64,000 nt of DNA. It comes from Bidens hawaiensis (taxonomy: Eukaryota > Streptophyta > Magnoliopsida > Asterales > Asteraceae). Each line of letters begins with the position of its first letter. Position 1 is the first letter of the stretch. The notes under the pieces are model-generated. The model searched no databases, was not told the DNA's origin, and saw nothing but the letters and a program-made list of their open reading frames with translations. Both the position numbers and the translations under genes were made by a program. The DNA is taken from assembly GCA_021521415.1 (NCBI GenBank), contig JAIQDT010003023.1, forward strand, positions 62,001 to 126,000, written 5' to 3'. Positions 23,764 through 33,032 of this stretch are shown one piece after another.

Positions 23764-23999
23764 TCCTGAAGATCCCTTCCCACTGCTAGGATAGATTTAG
23801 CTTGCATAGATTTATTTTATTGTACAGATTTATTTTCTTGTAGGCGGGTAGTTACCCGGCCATTCTTGTAACGAATATTTATGAAATATAAATCTTTGTG
23901 CGGGTAAGACCGCTTCTTTTATTGGATTCCTTGCTTTATAAACGCTATATGACTTGCATACTTTAGTTTAAATTAGCAATTTTCCAAGTGTTTTAGAAT

Positions 24000-24301
24000 A
24001 AGTTAACCTTTGAACGTGGTAGATAATAGGTGTGAAGTTTTGCTTCCTCTTTCGTGATTGTGCGGGTAGGACCGTCACTTGCACTTAGTAGGATGGCTAA
24101 ACTTTATCCATATCTGACCTGCGTGTAGGTTTCCCTCATCCTTTTTTGAGGATAAGTTAACCTTTGAATGTGGTAGATAATAGGTGTGAAGTTTTGCTTC
24201 CTCTTTCGTGATTGTTCGGGCAGGACCGTCACTTGCACTTAGTAGGATGGCTAAACTTTACCCATATTTGACCTGCGTGTAGGTTTTCCTCATCCTTTTT
24301 T
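24000..24301. repeat. Two ~150-bp tandem repeats
   Basis: Both copies start 'aagttaacctttgaa' and continue 'gtggtagataataggtgtga' and end 'cctcatcctttttt'. They lie between the antisense gene and gag, in the stretch where pol has been lost. Confidence 0.9.
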
Positions 24302-24316
24302 AGGAATTTTGTTTTG

Positions 24317-24770
24317 AACCGTTCGACGCGCGGTTGTCAATAGGTTAGTGTTCAGTTTCCTTTCATGATTCATGCGGATAGACCAGCACTTTCATTTAAT
24401 GGGATAACTGAACTTTTCCCCTTCAACTGACCTGCGTGAAGGTTTGTCGTTTTTTGGGTTTATGTGGGTTTTGCCGCCTTCCCCAGCCAACGTTTTTTCA
24501 CGTAATTATGCGGTGAAAACCGGCATATTAGTGTTGAATAAATAAACCGTTCGACGCGCGGTTGTTGATAGGTTAGTGTTCAGTTTCCTCTCATGATTCA
24601 TGCGGATAGACCGGCACTTTCATTTAATGGGATGACTGAACTTTTCCCCTTCAACTGACCTGCGTGAAGGTTTGTCGTTTTTTGGGTTTATGCGGGTTTT
24701 GCCGCCTTCCCCATGCAACGACTTTCCACGTAATTATGCGGTGAAAACCAGCATATTAGTGTTGAATACA
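24317..24770. repeat. Two ~230-bp tandem repeats
   Basis: Both copies carry 'aaccgttcgacgcgcggttg', a middle part with 'cttttccccttcaactgacc' and an end with 'gtgaaaacc', and differ at few positions. The start word contains the self-complementary 'cgcgcg' core. Confidence 0.9.
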
Positions 24771-24828
24771 TCATAAAGTATTAAATGTAAAATCATCAGC
24801 ATCGATGTTTTAAGGAGAATCATTTCCA

Positions 24829-25053
24829 TTAGAAGTGGCTCTTGGCCTTTTCTTTACAAATTTGGAATTGATTTACATGCAAACTGTGTAAATAAGCTCC
24901 CTTCCATGTTGTTGGGATGGGAGTGCCATCGAGCCGATACGCACCTGGTTCGGGATCTCGTTCTTTACGCAGCATGTAGTCTCCATATCGAAGCTGGAAT
25001 TTTATTCGTGTTTTCCCCAGCTGGGGTTCTACACGCATCAGCCTGCTCAGCGT
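24829..25053 (-). pseudogene. Integrase C-terminal tail remnant joined to gag
   Basis: In the same frame as gag, separated from it only by the TGA at 25056-25054, about 74 codons follow with the end-of-pol pattern: 'LRYGDYMLRKERD', then 'GAYRLDGTPIPTTWKGAYL'. This matches the Tat/gypsy integrase tail (GD-LR(K), GAY-L-DG--IP-TWN---L). Protease, RT, RNase H and the integrase core that should precede it are missing, and the tail itself is shortened. I infer one or more internal deletions that kept the frame. Start chosen as the codon after the stop; no independent start is implied. Confidence 0.75.
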
Positions 25054-26508
25054 TCATTGCGCCACGAGGTGCGCGAGCGTCCCATCTCTGACGAATGCTT
25101 CGACCATGTCCTTTACGTCTATGCATTCTTCGGTGTTGTGGCCTTTGGTCCTGTGAAAGTCACAGTATTTACTCCGATCAGCATTGTGACGATGTCGGAT
25201 TATTTGAGGCTTTGGCCATGGGAGCTCCTCGGTGGCGAATATATCGGTGACGCTTTTGGTGAGCGGCGTCCATCTGGAGTTCTTGTTTGACTGTACGTTA
25301 TCCCTTCCGCCTAACCGATTTTGCAAGCTGGATGAGGTGTCAAAGTTTATCCTTGACTGCCAAATACCTAGCTTTCGCTTTTTGTTTAATCGGGCGGTAA
25401 GGACGTTGTCTTCCCTTGTCTTCTGGGTGTAGAGGTTTGTGCTCTGTGGGAGATCTCTACCCAGTTGCTTCTCAGTTTCCGCAAAGCGTTTAGCTGCTGT
25501 CATGATGGCATCCCATGTGGATGGCATGCCATCTTTACCCGTTAAGGTGCGGATGAGCTCTGGGTCGTTCGCGCCCTGAATAAAAGCAGCTCGAACAAGA
25601 TCTTCGCTAATGTTACCCAGACTAAGCTTCTTCGAGTTGAAGCGAGTGATGAAGTCCAGCAAAGATTCGTCTTTCTCTCGAATGCATTTGAGGATTGTCC
25701 ATTGCTCCTCGGTATACTTTCTTTGCTGGCTGAAGTGTTGGCTAAACTTCTGTTGGAAGTCTGCCCAGTCGTAGATGTGGTTGACCGGTAGACGATCGAA
25801 CCACGCTCTAGCAGCCCCCACAAGCGTCATTTGGAACATGTAACACCACGTAGGTTCTGTCCAACTACTGACAGTTGCCCCCGCTATGAATCTGTTCAAA
25901 TGATCATCGGGGTCAGAGATACCATCATATGTGCCTATGCTTGACATTTGTTTGGCACTTTTCGGGGCGATTGCTTCCGCAATGTCCCTTGCAAATTTGG
26001 ACGTTCCCGCATTTGCAACGTTTGGTCTGAATGCTTTGGAGAAGTCACGTGGACTTCCTCCTGTGCTTTTTGGTTTGAAGGCTTGTCCAAAATGCCTTCT
26101 CGGTTGGGAGTCCGTTTCCTTACGCTTCCCTTTTGCCCTGTGGCGAGGGTTCGCGTCGGAGTCGGATTCCTCCGAGTCATCCTCCAAGTATTCGAATTCG
26201 TCGGCCTGTTGTACGGAACGCAAGCGTTCGTCCAACTCAGCCTGGAGTTCCTTTTGTCGTGCCTCCGCCCATGCCTTAACTTCATCGAGAGTTTGGCGGG
26301 GGAGTCTTCGTTTCTCAAACTGGGTGTCGGTGAATCCCAGTGAGCGATTATTTACTGCACTTGCCCCAGCTTGGGTAACTGGGGTAGTGTTCGTAAAATT
26401 TACTTCACTTGCCCCGGCTTGGGTAACCGGGGTAGTGTTTGTAAATACTGTGTTGCCGGTATTCCCCCCAGTAACTGGGGTTGTGGTTACCGAAATTTCT
26501 TTAACCAT
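25054..26508 (-). CDS. Gag polyprotein of the Tat element, 484 aa
   Basis: Gag forms the virus-like particle in which reverse transcription occurs. The first ATG (MVKEIS) is at 26508; the open frame extends upstream to 26574 but that part overlaps the primer-binding site. Residues about 1-45 contain a duplicated 'TTPVTQAGAS' unit. A charged, coiled-coil-like stretch follows ('LDEVKAWAEARQKELQAEL'). The retrotransposon-gag domain follows ('GTYDGISDPDDHLNRFIAG', 'ARAWFDRLP', 'FSQHFSQQRKYTEEQ', 'ESLLDFITRFN'). Near the C-terminus 'YCDFHRTKGHNTEEC' is a CCHC-like knuckle. The frame is intact up to a TGA, after which an integrase tail remnant follows in frame. Presumably transcribed from the right-hand LTR. 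Confidence 0.9.
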   Translation of the reverse strand: MVKEISVTTTPVTGGNTGNTVFTNTTPVTQAGASEVNFTNTTPVTQAGASAVNNRSLGFTDTQFEKRRLPRQTLDEVKAWAEARQKELQAELDERLRSVQQADEFEYLEDDSEESDSDANPRHRAKGKRKETDSQPRRHFGQAFKPKSTGGSPRDFSKAFRPNVANAGTSKFARDIAEAIAPKSAKQMSSIGTYDGISDPDDHLNRFIAGATVSSWTEPTWCYMFQMTLVGAARAWFDRLPVNHIYDWADFQQKFSQHFSQQRKYTEEQWTILKCIREKDESLLDFITRFNSKKLSLGNISEDLVRAAFIQGANDPELIRTLTGKDGMPSTWDAIMTAAKRFAETEKQLGRDLPQSTNLYTQKTREDNVLTARLNKKRKLGIWQSRINFDTSSSLQNRLGGRDNVQSNKNSRWTPLTKSVTDIFATEELPWPKPQIIRHRHNADRSKYCDFHRTKGHNTEECIDVKDMVEAFVRDGTLAHLVAQ

Positions 26509-26558
26509 CTTTGCAGAAAGTTTGAAAAAACTGGAGAAAAATAAAGTTCTAGCTTTAT

Positions 26559-26573
26559 GCACGGATGGCGCCA
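26559..26573 (-). promoter_or_regulatory. Primer-binding site of the Tat element
   Basis: Read on the minus strand, TGGCGCCATCCGTGC directly follows the 5' LTR. The TGGCGCC start fits a tRNA with a GGCGCCA 3' end; the exact tRNA is not determined. Confidence 0.75.
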
Positions 26574-26574
26574 A

Positions 26575-27552
26575 TGAAGAAACACTAACCGGACCCCGGG
26601 CAGATTACGGATAACCTGGGGGTTAGATAGATGTTTCCCACGAGGGGTTAGACCCAAAGAAGATGGTTCTTCTGATAACCTGCAAAACAGACACCGTGAG
26701 CTTGTCACTGAGAAGGGGGGGTTCCTCCTTGTGACCACCCTCCGGCGTGAGAATCAGACTAGATTGCTCTTTAAATATAAATGTATATTAAGAGATTGCT
26801 AGAGCAGATATCAGGTATATTATGGTGATACAAGATAAGATGAGATGGTCATACCATTTGTGGTATTTATAGCCGAAGGTAGGTTTCCAAGGAGGTGTGG
26901 CCGGCTGCAACAGTATTCCTGTTCCACCAACAGTGGCCTACGCACGTGTCCTGCTGGTAGTTGGTGGGTAGGTAGCGGCTGATAGTGATCAGGCCTGCTG
27001 TGTACTATTCCTTTTCCACCAACTGCCGGCTATGCACGTGGTATGGCAGTAGTTGGTGAGTAGGCAGCGGCTAATAGTGACATACAGTGCAGGAGCATGC
27101 TGCTCGCCATACTGTTGTCAATAAGCTGTCGTATCTTTAGTCAGATCTTCTTCCCATACCTCGTCAGGTACAGTACAGAAGATCTTCCCGTATCGTACGG
27201 ACTGGCTTATTTGGGCGGGAGTATTCCCCCTCCCGCCCTTGTGCGGGATTGTTCCCGGCTTCGCTCATTCATTCAGGTGACACTGAGTGATTTGAGAGCT
27301 AAGTGCCTTGTGCGTGTAGCCTTGCTGCGCGGGTGGCCTTCCCTTATGGCTTGTATCCGAGGCTGCGGGGACAGGCGGAGTCCTTCACCATTGGGAGGCA
27401 TTTCCTGCGGGAACAGCTTGCGTACTGCGCGTAAGGACGTCACGTCTCTGAGCACGGTTGGTCCTGCGGATCCAATTGGTTTCTGCGCAGACGTCCCTGT
27501 TCAAGGTGAGTCTTGCGGGTCCAACTGGGCTCTGCTGGGACCTACCTCTTCA
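26575..27552 (-). repeat. 5' LTR of the Tat element
   Basis: 978 bp, near-identical to 18603-19581. It would contain the promoter for gag. Confidence 0.95.
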
Positions 27553-27557
27553 GGTCA

Positions 27558-28217
27558 ATACTACAATAATAATACAAGTGTCATATACAAGAGATGAAGA
27601 TTATTGGTCTCCTCTATAAATAGAGATCCCTTGATGTGTACGGGCCCTCTATTAATGTTTAATGATCGTTACATTTTTTTGCCTATTTTGAAACGTGTTA
27701 TATGTATATGTAAGCTACGTAAATGCCTCGTAGTAGTTATTTGATCCGATTGGACAAATATAGGCTTAAACACACACCTCTCATATCTCGTCTAAAATTA
27801 TGTTTAAAAGGGAGCATTTGATTAAAGGGGATAATCCCCTTTATACTTCAACAACAAATGGGAACACGGTTATATGCAGCTTCCTTAACGCGTGTAGTTT
27901 ATATTTTGGAGCTCTATTACATGTTTTTTCATCATAAAAACAAAGAAACTGTTAGTGCATACGGCATACATGGTCACATTATATTGTGTAATATATTTTT
28001 TTATTTGATAACATACTAATGAAATATGGACATTTTGTATAAATACTAAGTATAATTATTCATATGTTTTTACCTAACGTTCTCCAATCATCCCAAAAAA
28101 TATTCAAATGATTAATTTATTTTATTAAAAAATATCAAGAAAAAAAATAGACACGATGTGCATAGATGCACATTCGAAAAAGTCAATCGCTGCCATGACT
28201 TACAAGATTGTGTCATG
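27558..28217. other. AT-rich spacer
   Basis: No gene is supported. A strong TATA-like word, 'CTATAAATAG', at about 27616 is not followed by an ORF. Confidence 0.5.
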
Positions 28218-28430
28218 TAGGGATGAGCATTTGGTATTCGGTACCGAATCGGCACCAAAGTTTTGAGTTTTGGGATCGGTACGGTACCGGTACCGGTATT
28301 TCCCGAATTTTTACCTTTAATACCGGTACCGTCCCGGTCCCGTACCGGTACCGAATCAAATATTTCGGTACCAGGCACCAAGATTTGGTGATTTTCGGGA
28401 TCGGTATTTTCGATACCGGACCTCGTTAAT
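28218..28430. repeat. 'GGTACCGGTACC' short-word array
   Basis: The words CGGTACC, GGTACCG, ACCGGTA and GATACCG recur in both orientations for about 200 bp. The left edge 'TAGGGATGAGCATTTGG' resembles the end of a MITE, but no matching right end or target duplication was found, so it is probably a truncated element. Confidence 0.7.
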
Positions 28431-29742
28431 TTTAAACATACTTTTCATAGTATTTAATTAAACATTTTCTGAAATTTGACAAAGTATTTTACATAGTAAG
28501 ACTTAAACTTGTAAATGATTTCTTAGTGACCTCTAACTCTTTAAAGTTTAAAACGTATTTCATATAAGAAAAAAAAAGTTCATAGATTAAAGGAGAAGTG
28601 CTCTATAAGGTTAATTGTGAATTGTAATATTCACCGCTCACATTGTATTTGTGTGTGGTTATGCTATCAAGATTAAGTATAATTTGTAAATGTGGTCTCT
28701 GACTCTCTGCATTCCTTAAACATAATAGTGGTGATCATACCAATATTAGTGAGAAGATGGAATGGCGAACACACACTATCAAAATTAGCGTGACCTAAAG
28801 AGACGATAAAAGTTATATATCAATTAACTTACTCATTCGTGTTTGCCGTTCCATCGGTCCTTTTATAATCGCTACAATATATATAAAAAGTATTTACTAT
28901 TATCATTATTGAAATACTCATGAGAAGACAAATAATCTTTATTGACGATACCAGAATTTGTTTATATATAATAATTGAGCATTGCTCAATTCCCTGTTTC
29001 ATATTATTTCAATAATTCTTCTATAGTAGTTTAACTCTGTATTTGTCTTTGTGGGACAAATTTAATTGTATATACTATTAGAAACAAATAATTATTAAAG
29101 ACAAACAAAAATGTATTATCTTATTTTGAAAAACAGTAAAAGAAAAAAGACAAAGAAGAAGAGGAAGAAGAAGAACTAGAAAAAGAAAGAAGGAATATAC
29201 ATGTAAACTAATTTGTGATATTGAGAATATACATGTGAAATTAAGTTAATTATTAAAAATGGTGGACATATCGAATAATCTTCATAAGGAGATTGCTAGA
29301 TGATACCTAAGTACAGATAAGATGAAAGTCACATGCCTCTCGATTTCCGAAATACATGTTGTGTTGAATATATATGTTTTTCTAATAATGTTTGGAATTA
29401 CCTGTAATATTTGAGTATGCTTTCTTAAGATAGGATACCAGCCGTCCATATTAATTTTGACGTTTTATGTCTGACTCACTTGGAAACATCATATATAAAA
29501 AATGTGGTAAAACTCTTAAGTCAGGTTTCAAACCTAAAACCATAAGATCTCATATCTAACCATTATCCTTGTATCGTTGGTAAAACCCCCTGTATCTGTC
29601 GATTTGTTTCTCTCTTTTTTTTTCGGTTGAATAGATTATGTCTAAATCGTATTCCAAGAAAATTGTCAAATAAATCTAGGAATGATGATATATTGATATG
29701 AGAAACGTCACTATACTGTAGTGGCATTAAAATAATTAAATT
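28431..29742. other. AT-rich spacer
   Basis: No gene or bounded repeat is supported. Confidence 0.5.
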
Positions 29743-29752
29743 ATGAATTTTA

Positions 29753-30490
29753 GGCATGTAAACGAACCAAACATTCGATTAACTGTGCGGCGGAAGGTTC
29801 GTTTATGTTCGTTTATTTAATAAACGAGCGAACATGAACAAAAATGAACACATGTTCCGTTCGTTCATTTATGTTCATGAACGTTCGTTTATGTTCGTTT
29901 ATTTATGTTCATTTATGTTTGTTTATTTATGTTCGTTTATGTATTAACAGAAAATAATTAAATATGATCTGGATAGGTCATTTGTTTAAAGGCTTCATAT
30001 TTTTGTTTTGTTCATTTTAAGTTCGTTTATGCTTGTTTGTGTTCATTTACATTTGTTCATATATGTTCGTTTATCTTTGTTCAGTTATGTTCGTTTAAAT
30101 TTAAAAAACGAACATAAACGAACAGAAATGTCCACTTTTAAATAAACGAACATGAACATAAATATTTGTTCGATTAAGTACCTGTGTTCTTTTAAAGTTA
30201 AATGAACGAACACGAACATGCCCTTAATCATATTCATTCGATTCGTTTGCAGGCTTTCACTATTCACATTGATGAATACACCGGTCTCAATCTCTAGGCC
30301 TTGCTGATTTTATTTGTGTTCGTTTGTGTTCATGAACCGTTCGTAAACACATTAATTTCCTTAATGAACGAACACGAACATAAAATCTCGTTCGGTAAGT
30401 GTTCGTCAACCATTTGTGAACACATTATTTTCTTAACGAACGAACATGAACAAGACCTTCTTCATGATCGTTCGGTTCGTTTACAACCTA
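29753..30490. mobile_element. Foldback element packed with 'GTTCGTTTATGTTC' words, ~740 bp
   Basis: The ends are inverted repeats: left 'GGCATGTAAACGAACC', right (complement) 'AGGTTGTAAACGAACC'. The decamer ATGAATTTTA occurs on both sides (29743-29752 and 30491-30500), a good target-duplication candidate. The interior consists of dozens of GTTCGTTT/AAACGAAC words in both orientations, able to fold on itself. Non-coding: the ORFs found inside are repeats of the words in translation. Confidence 0.75.
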
Positions 30491-30500
30491 ATGAATTTTA

Positions 30501-31052
30501 TATCATATTTCAGGGTGACAAATTGTTAGAAATTTATAGGTTTTTTAACGTATTTTCCCGTGGGAAAAAAAGGAAATCCTACTAAGTACTAACTAATTAT
30601 TTATTTAACAATGTGTATATGTAGAACTAGTCGTTGAAATATAACTTATTTACAAAGCAATTCCGGTATGTTATTTAAAGATCTAAAACTTAAGCGTGAG
30701 AAGAAAACCCGAATCACTTGATATTATGTCAGCCAAATTTAGAGGGGGGCCTGCTATTAAAATTCGTCAGTATTTAGTTGAAATATACTTTGCGTATTCC
30801 ATCGGCAATTTGTCAGAACTGAGATTGCCCCCCATATTTTCAACGGCATTTACCGGTGGATTTTCTTCGGTAACCACCTTTATAAAGGCATTAGTGACGA
30901 ATTGCTTATCAGTGACACTCCTTTGTTTTATTTTGTGCTTGTGTATTAGATTAGCTTAAAAAAATTCACGTGTTCAAGATGAATTTTAGATGAAATCCAT
31001 TCGATTACTCGAATATGTTTACCTGGATTGAATCCAGATACATGTATATAAT
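30501..31052. other. Spacer
   Basis: An 87-codon ORF at 30696-30959 shows no recognisable motif. Nothing else is supported. Confidence 0.5.
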
Positions 31053-31189
31053 TGTAAGAATGTCACAATTCTTGCTCCTTTCATTACAATCAGTGTCTAT
31101 AAATAATTACATAATACTTTTGGTAAGGATTGTCTCATAACTATAGAATAATCTATACATAAATAATGATATTGTTGCTATTCCTATTA
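31053..31189 (-). repeat. 3' LTR of the copia element
   Basis: 137 bp, about six differences by eye from 36539-36675, so this insertion is older than the Tat element. Confidence 0.85.
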
Positions 31190-31582
31190 TACCCCCGCAG
31201 TCAAAGCGGGAGGAGACCGTATGCTTAAACTGGATCGAAAATCTTCAAAAAGTACACGCGGCAGACCTTTCGTGAAAATATCTGCTACTTGATACCGAGA
31301 GGGGTCGTGTAGGATTCGAACACGTCCTCGTTGCACCTGCTCGCGAACAAAATGTATATCTAGCTCAATATGCTTCGTACGTTGGTGTTGAACGGGGTTG
31401 CCAGATAGATAAATGGCGCTCACGTTGTCACAATAGACAAGTGTGGCACGCGAGAGCGGGTGATGAAGTTCAAGAAGAAGGTTGCGAAGCCAACAAATTT
31501 CGGCCACAATGTTTGCAACACCACAATACTCAGTTTCAGCACTCGAACGAGAGATTATGTAGCTTGTCTCTTTGACGACCAT
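31187..31582 (-). pseudogene. Copia RNase H domain fragment
   Basis: Carries the copia RNase H signatures 'SRSSAETEYCGVA', 'LVYCDNVSAIYLS', 'RTKHIELDIHFVRE' and 'VADIFTKGL'. It would degrade the RNA strand of the RNA/DNA hybrid. It is out of frame with the upstream RT fragments, so the polyprotein is broken. Confidence 0.9.
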
Positions 31583-31746
31583 GAGATGAGGTTATTGCCA
31601 AAGTACACGCAATAACCTGACGTGGATCGACATGTGTCTGGACAACCCGCCTAGTCCGCATAGGTATAGGCTAGCAGAGAAGGTGTAGGCGAAGGACCAA
31701 GAGTTATACCATAATCACATGTACCTTGAACGTATCGTAGAATCCA

Positions 31747-32791
31747 TTATAACGCATCCCAATGGTCCGATCGAGGCGCATGCATATGCATGCAAACATG
31801 TTGGATGGTGTATGTTATGTCGGGCCGAGTAAATGTTATACTGTAGCGCACCTGCCATACTTCAATATAAAGTTGGGTTATCGAATATCTCGCCAACATT
31901 GAACTAAGCTTAGCATGCGTGTCAATCGGAGTAGGTACCAGTTTGCAAGATTCCATACCGGCCCGCTTGATGATGCCTTTCGCATATATCTTCTGAGACA
32001 AAAACATTGTATCACCAGTTCGTTTGACTGATATTCCCAAAAAATAGCTCAACGGTCCGAGTTCTTTCATGGCGAACTCGGTAGAAAGGCAACGCATTAG
32101 GCGTTGTCGAAGTAAATCGCTATTTGTGATAAGAAGTATGTCATCGCCATAAAGTAGCAAGTAAGCGGTTTGATCATCTCTTTGAAAGATGAACAACGAG
32201 GTATCGCACCGGCTTTGCGTAAAACCAAGGAGAGCACATAATTGGTAAACCATTGGTACCACGCACGTGGAGCCTGCTTAAGACCGTATAGAGACTTCTT
32301 TAACGAGCATACATGATTGGGAAACCGCTTGTCACGAAAACCCACCAGTTGATACATATAAACGGTTTCATTAAGTTTTCCATGTAAAAAGGCATTTGTG
32401 ACGTCTAGTTGGTGTATCACCCATGATTTAGAAAGTGCAATAGACAACACGGTTCAGATCGTGGCGGGTTTTACCACGGGACTAAACGTTTCCCCACAGT
32501 CCATACCCACTTTTTGTAACCAACCATCACACACCAATCGTGCTTATATTGTTCCAAAGTGCCATCCAAATGTACTTTATGTTTAAATAACCACATGCTA
32601 CGTATAATATTCATATTCAGTTGGCGCGACACAAATTCCCAAGTCTCATTTTCAATAAGAGCATTAAATTCATTAGCCATGGCGTTCGACCATTCCGGTA
32701 TGGATAAAGCGTGGATTGGGTTTTTAGGAATGGGTATGATGGTGGAAGAGTGGAGGTTGAAGAAACGCTTTGGTTTGGAGATGCCATCCAT
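31747..32791 (-). pseudogene. Copia reverse transcriptase, frameshifted
   Basis: Three overlapping frames together cover the domain: 32791-32471 ('PEWSNAMANEFNALIENETWE'-type start), 32450-32097 ('QLDVTNAFLHGKLNETVYM', 'SLYGLKQAPRAW') and 32262-31747 ('LLLYGDDILLITNSD', 'LSYFLGISV'). The catalytic box reads YGDD, where copia RTs usually have YVDD; both aspartates are kept. At least two frameshifts and the gap near 32460 make it non-functional. Confidence 0.88.
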
Positions 32792-33032
32792 ACCACGGCG
32801 AGGGAGGAGCCGAGGTGGGTGATGTTTCTAAGGTGGGTGAGGAGTGGGATGGTAGGTTGGTCTGGGTAACAGTGGGCATGGGTGTGTGTGTTTGTGTGTA
32901 TTTAATATGGGAGATGTTGGAGAATCATGTATGGCATGTGAGGGTGAGTTGGAGTTGCTGGAAGGTGATGAGGAGGTAAGTGTGGGGAAGGACGGGATGG
33001 GTTGTGCTAACGGTGTAGGAAAACCGGGGTGA

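Larger units (their letters stand above)
18603..27552 (-). mobile_element. Tat-lineage Ty3/gypsy LTR retrotransposon lacking pol, ~8.95 kb
   Basis: Two LTRs of 979 and 978 bp start TGAAGA and end TCTTCA, flanked by a perfect 5-bp duplication GGTCA (18598-18602 and 27553-27557). The primer site next to the right LTR and the purine tract next to the left LTR place it on the minus strand. It encodes gag (26508-25054) and a remnant of the integrase tail, but no protease, reverse transcriptase, RNase H or integrase core. Between the tail remnant and the 3' LTR an antisense multi-exon gene lies on the plus strand (20721-23763). Additional antisense genes of this kind are known from the Tat lineage. 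I counted only about six differences between the LTRs by eye, so insertion is recent. It would need a complete relative for movement. Confidence 0.93.

Noticed and set aside
25931..26614. 227-codon plus-strand ORF over gag
   Set aside because: Shadow of the gag reading frame on the other strand; the gag frame has clear domain motifs.
27611..27625. CTATAAATAG as an active promoter
   Set aside because: No ORF or transcript feature follows in several hundred bases.
30696..30959. 87-codon ORF as a gene or CACTA remnant
   Set aside because: Some words recall CACTA elements, but no CACTA ends or conserved coding motif were found.
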